Assembly (NCBI GenBank): GCA_018402765.1
Contig: JAGYIE010000003.1
Location: 496,001 to 560,000, forward strand
Length of the DNA: 64,000 bases
Direction: 5' to 3'
DNA from: Vicingaceae bacterium
GTDB taxonomy: Bacteria; Bacteroidota; Bacteroidia; Flavobacteriales_E; Vicingaceae
The notes beneath the pieces are model-generated. The model saw nothing but the letters and a program-made list of their open reading frames with translations, made no database searches and had not been told where the DNA came from. Both the position numbers and the translations under genes were made by a program. Below, piece by piece: positions 26,483 through 35,307 of the stretch (positions are counted from its first letter, which is position 1; the number at the start of each line of letters is the position of its first letter).

Positions 26483-28558
26483 ATGAGAAAAATTGCATTT
26501 GCAGTAACAGCTGCAACTTTTGCATTGCTTACTTCTTGCGGTCAGCAACCAAAGGAAAAAGAGGCCGTTGCAGAGGAAGTTACTATTGAAACAGATGAAT
26601 TTGCTTACTTATCAGAGCAATTTGCGGATTTAAAAATTGTCCGATATCAAATTCCTGGATGGGAAAATTTAAGTTTGAAGCAAAAAGAATTATTGTACTA
26701 TTTGTATGAAGCGGCAATATCAGGTCGTGATATGATGTATGATCAGAATTTTAAGCACAACTTAACTATTAGAAGAAGTTTAGAAGCGATCCTAGAAAAC
26801 TTTGAAGGTGATACTTCAAATGCTGACTATAAAAATCTGTTAACCTATACAAAGCGTGTTTGGTTTTCAAACGGTATTCACCATCATTATGGAAATGAAA
26901 AAATGATGCCTGAATTTTCTCAAAATTTTTTTAAAGCACAACTAACGGCTTTGGGTGGAGATAAGTTACCACTAAGCAATGGGGAAACACAAAGTGAATT
27001 AGCTGATCGTTTGGCTACTATTTTATTTGATCCATCAATTGCAGCTAAGAAAGTATCATCTGATACGAAGGGAGATTTAGTTGCTAATTCTGCTGTAAAC
27101 TTTTACGAAGGAGTTTCTCAAGAAGAGGTAGAAAAGTACTTTAGCCAATTCTCAAAAGAGGGCAATCAGCCGGAGCACGGTTTGAATTCTAAAATGGTAA
27201 TAGAGAATGGTCAAGTCGTTGAGAAAAAATGGATGATTGGCGGAATGTATTCTCCGGCTATTGAAAAGATTGTTTATTGGTTAGAGAAGGCTGTTCAAGT
27301 TGCAGAAACGCCTCAACAGGGCGAAACATTCAAACGATTAATCACTTATTATCAAACTGGAAAAGTGGTTGATTGGGATCAATACAACATTGCATGGGTA
27401 GCAGATACAGTTGCAAGTGTAGATGCAGTAAATGGTTTTATAGAAGTATACAATGATCCATTAGGTTATAAAGGTTCTTATGAGTCAGTAGTTTCATTTA
27501 GAGACGAAGAGGCTACCAAAAGAATTGCAGCAGTTGGTTCACAAGCTCAATGGTTTGAAGATAATTCCCCATTAATGCCAGAGCATAAAAAGAAAAATGT
27601 AGTAGGTATTACAGGAAAAGTAATTACAGTGGTCGTAGAAGGTGGTGATGCATCTCCATCAACTCCAATAGGGATTAACCTACCTAATAATAACTGGATT
27701 CGTCAAGAGCACGGTTCTAAATCAGTGAATTTAGGAAACATTGTACATGCTTATGAAATGGCAGCGAAAGAAGGTAAAAGTGCTTTAGCAGAATTTGCAT
27801 TCAATCAAGAAGAGATTGACCGTCAGAAAAAATATGGCTCATTAGCCGATGTTTTGCACACTGATTTACATGAAGTTATTGGTCATGCTTCAGGAGTAAT
27901 TAATGATGGTATAGGTACTCCAAAAGAGACGTTAAAGAGTTATGCATCTACGTTGGAAGAAGGTAGAGCTGATTTAGTTGCGCTATACTTTTTGCCTGAT
28001 GCTAAGCTTATTGAAATGGGGTTGGTCGACTCTGATGAGGTAGGTAAAGCTGCATATGATGATTACATCAGAAATGGAATGATGCTTCAGTTAAGAAGAA
28101 TCAAAAAAGGCGATGTAATCGAAGAAGCACACATGAGAAACCGACAATTAGTTGCAGGATGGGCTTATGAAAAAGGTAAAGGGGATAATGTGATTGAGAA
28201 AAAAGTAAAAGATGGCAAAACATACTTTGTGATTAACGATTATGGAAAGCTAAGAGTACTTTTTGGCGATTTGTTGCGTGAATTACAACGAATCAAGAGT
28301 GAAGGCGACTATGCCGCTGGTAAGGATCTAGTTGAGGCATACGGTGTTCAAGTAGATGCTGAGCTTCACCAAGAAGTGTTAGATCGCTATGAAGTGCTTA
28401 ATCAAGCTGCTTACGGAGGGTTTATTAATCCTATGTTGATTCCTGAGAAAGATGAGGCAGGAAATATTATCGACGTAAAAGTAGAATATCCTACAAGCTT
28501 TAAAGATCAAATGATGCACTACGGAAAGAACTATTCATTCTTACCGAACTACAACTAA
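26483..28558 (+). CDS. Dipeptidyl-peptidase III family (M49) lipoprotein
   Basis: This 691-residue zinc metallopeptidase releases dipeptides from the N-terminus of peptides. The hallmark HEVIGH (an HExxxH motif, around residue 463) and LEEGRAD (around 491-497) supply the zinc ligands and catalytic Glu. The N-terminus has a lipoprotein signal ending at Cys19 (LLTSCGQQ), so it probably works on the periplasmic or outer side. It is monocistronic with a strong terminator downstream. Some databases mislabel this family as dihydrofolate reductase. Confidence 0.9.
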   Translation: MRKIAFAVTAATFALLTSCGQQPKEKEAVAEEVTIETDEFAYLSEQFADLKIVRYQIPGWENLSLKQKELLYYLYEAAISGRDMMYDQNFKHNLTIRRSLEAILENFEGDTSNADYKNLLTYTKRVWFSNGIHHHYGNEKMMPEFSQNFFKAQLTALGGDKLPLSNGETQSELADRLATILFDPSIAAKKVSSDTKGDLVANSAVNFYEGVSQEEVEKYFSQFSKEGNQPEHGLNSKMVIENGQVVEKKWMIGGMYSPAIEKIVYWLEKAVQVAETPQQGETFKRLITYYQTGKVVDWDQYNIAWVADTVASVDAVNGFIEVYNDPLGYKGSYESVVSFRDEEATKRIAAVGSQAQWFEDNSPLMPEHKKKNVVGITGKVITVVVEGGDASPSTPIGINLPNNNWIRQEHGSKSVNLGNIVHAYEMAAKEGKSALAEFAFNQEEIDRQKKYGSLADVLHTDLHEVIGHASGVINDGIGTPKETLKSYASTLEEGRADLVALYFLPDAKLIEMGLVDSDEVGKAAYDDYIRNGMMLQLRRIKKGDVIEEAHMRNRQLVAGWAYEKGKGDNVIEKKVKDGKTYFVINDYGKLRVLFGDLLRELQRIKSEGDYAAGKDLVEAYGVQVDAELHQEVLDRYEVLNQAAYGGFINPMLIPEKDEAGNIIDVKVEYPTSFKDQMMHYGKNYSFLPNYN

Positions 28559-28578
28559 TACAATAGCATACAAAAATA

Positions 28579-28614
28579 AAAGCCCCTTTTGAAAATTTTC
28601 ATAAGGGGCTTTTT
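28579..28614. terminator. Bidirectional intrinsic terminator
   Basis: Arms AAAGCCCCTT and AAGGGGCTTT around an AT-rich loop, with A and T runs on both sides. It separates the convergent M49 peptidase and META lipoprotein genes. Confidence 0.88.
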
Positions 28615-28635
28615 GACTGTATCAAATCACTAAAT

Positions 28636-29373
28636 TTAATCAGCTAATCTATATTCTAAAACGACATCATCACCGTTGTAAAAGAATAGGCTCACATCTT
28701 TTCTTTCCATTCGGCTAGCTTGTTCTATCCGAGATATTATTTCCGATTCTAATTCATAATCGTTGCAGCCTCTTTTGGTTATCATTAATCTACTAAAACC
28801 AGTTTTCTTACCTGTTTTAGTATAGGTACCATTAATAGTGTTACACCCTGTACTTCCATTAATTAGCTTTTCTTCTTGGTTGATAATTATATATGGACGA
28901 ACTTCCATAGTGTAAATTCTCATTTTATCCAATCCTGGGAGATCTACCAATTGCCACTTATCGTGGTAAGAGGTTTTACTACTTTTACCTTCTACACATC
29001 CTTGAAATGATTCACTATTTTGAAAAATAGTAATTGTGCGTTGATATTGGATTTCATTTTTTATACAACTGCTATTTTCAATTTCGAAATAAAATCCTCC
29101 TTCATCTGCTAATTGATAATAAGCAAAAGGCAATCCATCCTGTTGTTCGCGCTTAGCCATTACTTCATTTGTGATAACGGTATCGCCATATTTTATAAAA
29201 GTCGCCGTATTGTCGTCAAAAAAGTTGAATGACCATTGTTCTTCATCATTTGCAATATATAATAAGTTTCGTTCAATTTTCGGTAATATGTTTACTGTTT
29301 CTTTGCTAACTTCTTTGGTCGATTTGCAGGCTACTAATGCTAAAATAGTACTTGCTAATAGGATATACTTCAT
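28636..29373 (-). CDS. META-domain lipoprotein (HslJ-like)
   Basis: A 245-residue lipoprotein with Cys16 in the lipobox (LVACKS). The C-terminal part (about 165-240) is a META domain: GSTGCNTINGTYTK, then FSRLMITKRGC and a final LFFYNGDDVVLEY. META domains occur in HslJ-type envelope stress proteins, with unknown biochemistry. The middle region (60-160) is beta-rich and unrecognised. The gene is transcribed toward the M49 gene and divergently from truA. Confidence 0.78.
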   Translation of the reverse strand: MKYILLASTILALVACKSTKEVSKETVNILPKIERNLLYIANDEEQWSFNFFDDNTATFIKYGDTVITNEVMAKREQQDGLPFAYYQLADEGGFYFEIENSSCIKNEIQYQRTITIFQNSESFQGCVEGKSSKTSYHDKWQLVDLPGLDKMRIYTMEVRPYIIINQEEKLINGSTGCNTINGTYTKTGKKTGFSRLMITKRGCNDYELESEIISRIEQASRMERKDVSLFFYNGDDVVLEYRLAD

Positions 29374-29459
29374 GTTTAAAATCGATTTATTTTGGATGAA
29401 AATTACTATTTCTAAGCCAAATATCTATTGAATTAATTACACAACTCAATGTATAGCGT

Positions 29460-29467
29460 TAATTTTG
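29460..29467 (+). promoter_or_regulatory. -7 promoter box of truA
   Basis: TAATTTTG matches TAnnTTTG and lies 20 bases before the truA ATG. The nearest TTG upstream is 29 bases away, longer than usual. Confidence 0.45.
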
Positions 29468-29486
29468 GAAAACAAATCGAAATACT

Positions 29487-30236
29487 ATGATTCGCTATTT
29501 TATACAACTCTCATTTGAAGGAACTCATTACCATGGGTGGCAAGTTCAAAATAATGCGAATTCTATTCAGGCGGAGTTACAAAAAGCACTTTCTACAATT
29601 TTACGGTTGCCAATTGAAGTAACCGGAGCAGGAAGAACGGATAAAGGTGTTCATGCGAAACAAATGTTTGCTCATTTTGACGTTGATAATGCACTAGACG
29701 ATTTAGAAAAGTTAGTGTTTAAAGTAAATGGTGTTTTGCCACAAGATATAGCTGTTCAGTCTATTTTTGAAGTGCCTGCAGATTTTCATGCACGCTTTAC
29801 TGCTACTGCAAGAAGTTACGAATATCATCTTCATCAAACGAAGAATCCGTTCAAACAACAACATTCGTATTATTTCAATCGGGAATTATCGGTTGATAAA
29901 ATGAATCAGGCAGCACAGTTATTGTTCGATTATACAGACTTTTCGGCTTTTAGCAAGTCCAATACGCAAACAATTACGAACGATTGCATCATTTATAATG
30001 CTGTTTGGGAAATAACTGAGGATGGATTGGTTTTTCACATTTCCGCTAATCGGTTTCTGAGAAATATGGTAAGAGCAATAGTCGGTACACTTTTAGAAAT
30101 AGGGGTAGGAAAGTATCCAGTTGACGCTATTCATTCCATTATTCAATCAAAAGATAGGAGTGAGGCAGGAACATCTGTGCCTGCTTGTGGGTTATATCTT
30201 AATAGAGTAGAATATTCATTCCCTACAATTAATTAG
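29487..30236 (+). CDS. truA: tRNA pseudouridine(38-40) synthase
   Basis: TruA isomerises uridines 38-40 in the tRNA anticodon stem. The 249-residue protein has the catalytic aspartate in GAGRTDKGVHA (residues 46-56). Conserved later segments are FHARFTATARSYEYHL (around 99-114) and NRFLRNMVRAIVGTLLEIG (around 191). It ends 14 bases before an ABC exporter gene, and that gap contains a possible promoter box. Confidence 0.95.
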   Translation: MIRYFIQLSFEGTHYHGWQVQNNANSIQAELQKALSTILRLPIEVTGAGRTDKGVHAKQMFAHFDVDNALDDLEKLVFKVNGVLPQDIAVQSIFEVPADFHARFTATARSYEYHLHQTKNPFKQQHSYYFNRELSVDKMNQAAQLLFDYTDFSAFSKSNTQTITNDCIIYNAVWEITEDGLVFHISANRFLRNMVRAIVGTLLEIGVGKYPVDAIHSIIQSKDRSEAGTSVPACGLYLNRVEYSFPTIN

Positions 30237-30237
30237 A

Positions 30238-30245
30238 TAACTTTG
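30238..30245 (+). promoter_or_regulatory. -7 promoter box in the truA-ABC exporter gap
   Basis: TAACTTTG matches TAnnTTTG, with its last base 5 bases before the exporter ATG at 30251. If used, the transcript would be leaderless. No TTG element is seen at the usual distance, so this is uncertain. Confidence 0.4.
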
Positions 30246-30250
30246 CATTC

Positions 30251-32023
30251 ATGAGTGGAGTTTCAGGAAAAGCCCTTGATTTACCAATTTTAAAAAGGGT
30301 TTTAGGTTTTGTAAAGCCCTATAAAGGGATTTTTTATCTGACAGCATTTCTTACAGTTGTCGTTGCTTTTACAGCTCCAATTCGTCCAATTTTAATTAGT
30401 CATATCATTGATAACGAATTACTAAAAGGCAATTTAGAAGGATTGTGGAACATGACCATGCTTTTAATTGCTGTGCTAATAGGCGAGGCAATCATTCAGT
30501 TTTTTCAATCGTATTTAACTTCTTGGTTAGGCCAAACGGTAATTAAAGATTTACGAACGCAACTCTATAAAAAGGTTTTAAACTTCCGATTAAAGTACTT
30601 CGATAACACGGCTATAGGAACTTTGGTTACTCGAGTGGTGTCTGATATTGAAACCATAGCAGACGTTTTCTCTCAAGGCTTATTAGAAATTATCGGAGAT
30701 ATTTTAAAGTTGGTAGTTGTGATCGGTGTTATGCTGTATGCCGATTGGAAACTCACGCTTATTTGTTTGGTTCCAATTCCAGTACTAATTGCTTCTACTT
30801 CTGTATTTAAACGAGTAATTAAAACAGCTTTTCAAGATGTAAGAACTCAAGTTCAAGTGCTAAATGCATTTGTTCAAGAGCATGTAACAGGAATGAAGAT
30901 TATCCAAATTTTTAATCGTGAAAAATTGGAGATGTCTCGATTTGAGAAAATCAATAAAAAGCACCGAGATGCGCATATTCGAACGGTATGGGCGTACAGT
31001 ATTTTCTTTCCAATTGTGGACATGCTATCTGCAGGATCTTTAGCCTTATTGGTATGGTGGGGAACTGGCGAAGTTGCCAAGGAAGAAAGTACAGTTACAC
31101 TAGGTGTTTTATTCCAGTTTATTTTATACATCTACATGTTGTATCGCCCTATACGCCAATTGGCTGACCGATTCAATATACTTCAAATGGGGATGGTTAG
31201 TTCTGAACGCGTATTTAAAGTGCTAGACACTAATTCAAGTATAGAAGATACCGGCTCTGCTACTGCGGAGCATATCAAGGGGGAAATAGAATTCAAAAAT
31301 GTTTGGTTCGCGTATATCGATGAAGACTATGTGCTAAAGGATGTTTCCTTTACCGTAAAAGAGGGGGAAACAGTCGCATTTGTAGGTGCTACAGGTTCAG
31401 GTAAAACATCGACTATTAATATATTAGGTCGATTTTATGAGTTCCAAAAAGGTGAGATACATATAGATGGGAAGAATATAAAAGAATATCAAGTCGCTTC
31501 GGTTCGACAAAGTATGGCTGTGGTTCTCCAAGATGTATTTTTATTTTCAGATACCATCTACAACAATATTACTCTCAACAATTCAGCTATTCCTATGGAG
31601 GAAGTGGTTACTGCCGCGAAGGTAGTAGGCGCCCATGATTTTATAGCTAGACTACCCGGAGGTTATGATTACAACGTAAAAGAAAGAGGTGGTATGCTTT
31701 CTGTAGGTCAGCGTCAATTAATCTCTTTTATTAGAGCTTACGTGCATAAACCAAAGATTTTGATATTAGATGAAGCGACTTCATCTATCGACACAGAATC
31801 TGAATTGCTCATTCAAAAAGCCACAGATGTGCTAACGGAAGGCAGAACATCCATCGTTATTGCACACCGATTATCTACTATTCAAAAAGCAGACAAAATT
31901 ATCGTGTTAGAAAAAGGCAAAATAATCGAGCAAGGTAGTCATCAGCAACTGATCTCACATGATGGGCACTACCGCAAGCTATTTGAATTACAGTTTAAAG
32001 AGTCAGAAATTCCAACGAATTAG
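30251..32023 (+). CDS. ABC exporter, fused permease and ATPase
   Basis: This 590-residue half-transporter has six membrane helices (about residues 20-310) and a nucleotide-binding domain from about 345. Walker A is GATGSGKTS, the Q-loop is in VVLQDVFLF, and Walker B is ILILDEATSSID. The signature motif is degenerate: LSVGQ instead of LSGGQ. That variant is common in one half of heterodimeric exporters, so it may pair with another half-transporter; the 5089-6924 protein, with an intact LSGGQ, is one possibility but lies far away. The substrate is unknown. Confidence 0.9.
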   Translation: MSGVSGKALDLPILKRVLGFVKPYKGIFYLTAFLTVVVAFTAPIRPILISHIIDNELLKGNLEGLWNMTMLLIAVLIGEAIIQFFQSYLTSWLGQTVIKDLRTQLYKKVLNFRLKYFDNTAIGTLVTRVVSDIETIADVFSQGLLEIIGDILKLVVVIGVMLYADWKLTLICLVPIPVLIASTSVFKRVIKTAFQDVRTQVQVLNAFVQEHVTGMKIIQIFNREKLEMSRFEKINKKHRDAHIRTVWAYSIFFPIVDMLSAGSLALLVWWGTGEVAKEESTVTLGVLFQFILYIYMLYRPIRQLADRFNILQMGMVSSERVFKVLDTNSSIEDTGSATAEHIKGEIEFKNVWFAYIDEDYVLKDVSFTVKEGETVAFVGATGSGKTSTINILGRFYEFQKGEIHIDGKNIKEYQVASVRQSMAVVLQDVFLFSDTIYNNITLNNSAIPMEEVVTAAKVVGAHDFIARLPGGYDYNVKERGGMLSVGQRQLISFIRAYVHKPKILILDEATSSIDTESELLIQKATDVLTEGRTSIVIAHRLSTIQKADKIIVLEKGKIIEQGSHQQLISHDGHYRKLFELQFKESEIPTN

Positions 32024-32026
32024 GAT

Positions 32027-32230
32027 TTATTTATTGGGACAAGAGTTTATTCCCAATAGTGAATAAAGTGGACAAAAGTTAACTAAAGCAGTTACCAGTA
32101 AAACTCCACCGACCAACAGGAGGACAACACCCAATGTTCCTGATAGTACTCCTGTAATGTAAAGCGTTGAGATGATTGCTGCTATAAGAATACGTATAAC
32201 TCTATCAAATTTTCCGACGTTTATTTTCAT
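32027..32230 (-). CDS. DUF2892 small membrane protein
   Basis: This 67-residue protein has the DUF2892 pattern: NVGKFDRVIRILIAA, two hydrophobic helices, then VNFCPLYSLLGINSC with two cysteines. The family resembles the membrane part of the rhodanese YgaP, but no rhodanese domain is present. It is convergent with the ABC exporter, leaving only 3 bases between the stops. Function unknown. Confidence 0.82.
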   Translation of the reverse strand: MKINVGKFDRVIRILIAAIISTLYITGVLSGTLGVVLLLVGGVLLVTALVNFCPLYSLLGINSCPNK

Positions 32231-32454
32231 GGAATGTGATATTAATAATGAACTGAATTGAATTGAATGTTTATTTAACTGCTAAGATAGCTACAATAAG
32301 TTAAATTTATTTTAAAAAAATAATTTGCAGTTGCGTTAGCTTTTTATTCCGCAATAGAATGGGTAATTTGTGGATTCTATTAAAAGTTGTATAATCAGCC
32401 GATCATTAATTTATTATACCGACAGAAGTTAGCAGTTTACAATTAAAGTTACCA

Positions 32455-33699
32455 ATGATAGAGAATGAAATAGAGCGATTTAATAAAATACGATCGCACA
32501 CAGAATTAATATGTTCACCCTTACAAACAGAAGATTACGTAGTACAGCCTATTGCAGATGTTAGTCCACCTAAATGGCATTTAGGTCACACTACTTGGTT
32601 TTTTGAAAACTTCCTTTTAGTCCCTTTTTTAGAGCAGTACCAATTATTCCATCCTTCTTATAATTATGTGTTCAATAGCTATTATGAGAGTGTAGGAGCC
32701 AGAGTGCTCAGAACCGATCGAGGAAATTTAAGCCGCCCTACTACTGACGATGTGTATGCTTATAGAGCTTATGTAAATGAGCAGATGAATTTATTGTTAG
32801 GAAGAAAGGAATTGATTACCGATGAGGTAAAATTTATTCTTGAAATGGGCATTAATCATGAGCAGCAACATCAAGAATTATTGGTTTACGACATAAAGTA
32901 TATTTTGGGAAATAATCCATTATTTCCTGCGTACACAAGTGAGACAGTAGTAAAAGAACAGCGAAAAGCAGCTCCATTATTATTTAAGTCAATTGATGAA
33001 GGAGTATACACTGTTGGACATGAGGGAGAGGATTTTCACTTTGATAATGAGAAAGGAGCACACAAAGTATATTTAAATCCTTTTAAAATTTCTAATCGGT
33101 TAATCACCAATAAAGAATACCTCGACTTTATGGAAGCCGAAGGATATACTTCATTTGAATATTGGCTAGCTGAAGGATGGGATTGGGTGAAGAATAACCA
33201 TGTTCGCGCTCCTGAATATTGGTATAAAGTAGATGGGGAATGGATGAATTATACCTTTGAAGGATTAACAGCTATCGATTGGGAGGCGCCCGTAGCTCAT
33301 ATTAGCTTTTATGAAGCCGATGCTTATGCCAGATGGAGAGGATATCGCTTGCCTACAGAGTTTGAGTGGGAAGTAGCTGCTAAAGAACTAGGTTCATTAG
33401 ATGAGCGTAATTTTTCTGATGGCGCAAATTATCAATTGAACATTCAAGAAGGCGCTTCAAGTCATTATTTTGGAAACTTGTGGGAGTGGACAGGCAGTGC
33501 TTATCGGCCTTATCCAAATTATGAAACCCCTTGTGGTGCCTTAAGCGAATACAATGGGAAATTTATGGTCAATCAACAGGTGCTGCGCGGTGGATCAATC
33601 GCTACTCCGATGAATCATTTTAGAATTACTTATCGTAACTTTTTTCATCCACATTTAAGGTGGATGCTTAGTGGATTTCGATTAGCGAAATCAATATAA
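32455..33699 (+). CDS. egtB: Ergothioneine biosynthesis sulfoxide synthase EgtB
   Basis: EgtB is a non-haem iron enzyme that joins trimethylhistidine (hercynine) to a thiol with oxygen. The N-terminal DinB-like domain has an iron-binding histidine in KWHLGHTTWFFE and the motif HEQQHQE (around residues 139-145). The C-terminal formylglycine-generating-enzyme-like domain has YEADAYARWRGYRLPTEFEW (around 284-303) and ends with RGGSIATP and WMLSGFRLA. The 414-residue length is normal. No egtA or egtC is nearby, so cysteine may be the sulfur donor (inference). egtD starts 20 bases after its stop. Confidence 0.93.
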   Translation: MIENEIERFNKIRSHTELICSPLQTEDYVVQPIADVSPPKWHLGHTTWFFENFLLVPFLEQYQLFHPSYNYVFNSYYESVGARVLRTDRGNLSRPTTDDVYAYRAYVNEQMNLLLGRKELITDEVKFILEMGINHEQQHQELLVYDIKYILGNNPLFPAYTSETVVKEQRKAAPLLFKSIDEGVYTVGHEGEDFHFDNEKGAHKVYLNPFKISNRLITNKEYLDFMEAEGYTSFEYWLAEGWDWVKNNHVRAPEYWYKVDGEWMNYTFEGLTAIDWEAPVAHISFYEADAYARWRGYRLPTEFEWEVAAKELGSLDERNFSDGANYQLNIQEGASSHYFGNLWEWTGSAYRPYPNYETPCGALSEYNGKFMVNQQVLRGGSIATPMNHFRITYRNFFHPHLRWMLSGFRLAKSI

Positions 33700-33719
33700 A
33701 TTTAATTAAACAATTACTT

Positions 33720-34709
33720 ATGGAACCCGACCAACAGGAAGTCGAAAAACCAACAGATGAATTCGTACACCAATTTGCAAAAGATGTGGACGAAGGATTA
33801 TCACAAACACCGAAAAAACTCAATTCTAAGTACTTTTATAATAAAAGAGGGGATGAACTTTTTCAGGCCATTATGCGCATGGAAGAGTATTATTTGACTG
33901 CAGCAGAATTTGAAATCCTATCGCTTCAAAAGGAGAAAATTGCAGAAGCGATAACTTACAATCAAGGAACATTCCAATTAATAGAATTTGGAGCTGGAGA
34001 TGGGTATAAAACAAAAGTTCTACTACGGTATTTACTGAAGATGGAAGCTGATTTTGAATACGTTCCAATTGATATTTCGGCCAATGTACTGGAGCAGTTG
34101 GAAGACAGCTTAAAGGCTGAATTGCCCGACTTAATTGTTAAACCATTGGTTAATGATTATTTTAAAGCTTTGGAGCAATTGCAATCCAATAATCAACAAA
34201 AGTTAATTCTCTTTTTAGGATCGAATATTGGAAATTTTACTCCTCAATCTGCACCTCAGTTTTTAGGTCATATTGCTGAGCTGTTAAACCCTAATGATTT
34301 ATTGTTGATGGGGGTGGATTTAAAAAAGGATCCAAACATTATTTTGGCAGCTTATAATGATAAACATGGAATTACGAAAGCATTCAATTTCAATTTACTG
34401 AACAGGATGAACGAAGAGCTTGGTGCAGACTTTGATATCTTCAATTTTGAGCATTTCCCGATTTACGATCCTGTTTCTGGAGCTACCAAAAGTTATTTAA
34501 TAAGCAAAAGAGACCAAACGGTTACTATTGGTGCATTGGATAAGCAGTTTTACTTTGAGCAAGGCGAGCCTATAGATATGGAAATTTCGCAAAAATACAG
34601 CATAAAAGAACTCGAGCAGTTAGCAACTAAATCGGGATTTAAAGTAGTGAAGCATTATTACGACTGCAAGCATTACTTTACAGACACATTATGGAAAATA
34701 AAAGCATAG
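33720..34709 (+). CDS. egtD: Histidine N-alpha-methyltransferase EgtD
   Basis: EgtD trimethylates histidine with S-adenosylmethionine to give hercynine, the substrate of EgtB. The 329-residue protein has the substrate and cofactor segments KYFYNKRGDELF and EFGAGDGYKTKVLLRYL (around residues 89-105), then IDISANVLEQL and LGSNIGNF (around 166). It is second in the operon, following egtB and preceding a DUF427 gene by 4 bases. The two-gene set is sufficient for the core pathway if another enzyme supplies the C-S lyase step. Confidence 0.94.
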   Translation: MEPDQQEVEKPTDEFVHQFAKDVDEGLSQTPKKLNSKYFYNKRGDELFQAIMRMEEYYLTAAEFEILSLQKEKIAEAITYNQGTFQLIEFGAGDGYKTKVLLRYLLKMEADFEYVPIDISANVLEQLEDSLKAELPDLIVKPLVNDYFKALEQLQSNNQQKLILFLGSNIGNFTPQSAPQFLGHIAELLNPNDLLLMGVDLKKDPNIILAAYNDKHGITKAFNFNLLNRMNEELGADFDIFNFEHFPIYDPVSGATKSYLISKRDQTVTIGALDKQFYFEQGEPIDMEISQKYSIKELEQLATKSGFKVVKHYYDCKHYFTDTLWKIKA

Positions 34710-34713
34710 TACG

Positions 34714-34995
34714 ATGAAAGCAATATGGAATGGCCAACTATTGGCAGAAAGTGACGAAACGATTAATATAGAAGGAAACCAGTATTTTCCTGCAGACAGT
34801 ATCCAATCGGCTTATTTTAAGAACTCTGAAACACATACAACCTGCCATTGGAAAGGGGTAGCTTCTTATTACACCATAGAAGTAAACGGAGAAAAAAATA
34901 AAGATGCTGCTTGGTATTACCCCAATACAAAAGATGGTGCAAAACAAATAGAAGGTTATGTGGCTTTTTGGAAAGGAGTAGAAGTGAAGGAATGA
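34714..34995 (+). CDS. DUF427 protein
   Basis: This 93-residue single-domain DUF427 protein is seen from KAIWNGQLLAESD, YFPADSI, CHWKGVASYYTIEVNG and the closing YVAFWKGVEV. The fold is a small beta structure; function unknown. It is the last gene of the egtB-egtD operon with only 4 bases of spacing, so a role linked to ergothioneine metabolism is worth considering. The operon ends at a terminator 30 bases further on. Confidence 0.85.
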   Translation: MKAIWNGQLLAESDETINIEGNQYFPADSIQSAYFKNSETHTTCHWKGVASYYTIEVNGEKNKDAAWYYPNTKDGAKQIEGYVAFWKGVEVKE

Positions 34996-35024
34996 TTTTG
35001 TGTTTAATTGGTGTTAATTAAGTG

Positions 35025-35058
35025 CACCCAATTTTGAGTAAAAATGGGTGTTTTTTTT
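35025..35058 (+). terminator. Intrinsic terminator of the egt operon
   Basis: Arms CACCCA and TGGGTG, extended by an AT-rich stem with one mismatch, are followed by a run of eight T. It lies just after the DUF427 gene. Confidence 0.85.
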
Positions 35059-35307
35059 AACTATGAGTTTAAAAAATAATAATTTGTTAGTCAATACATT
35101 ATACAAATATATTACTTAAGTTGTATTTTTTTTTAACACTTTTCAGTAGTCAATTATTAGAGTGAAATGTCCATAAATAAGTCAACGGCTTATTTTATTT
35201 TTATAAAACACTACTGTCCGATAAAAATAATAAAAGGCTTTTTTAATCACTATATGGTTTGATTTTACTCAATTGTGTTGTTTTCACTAAAAGTAAGCCC
35301 CTCTTTT

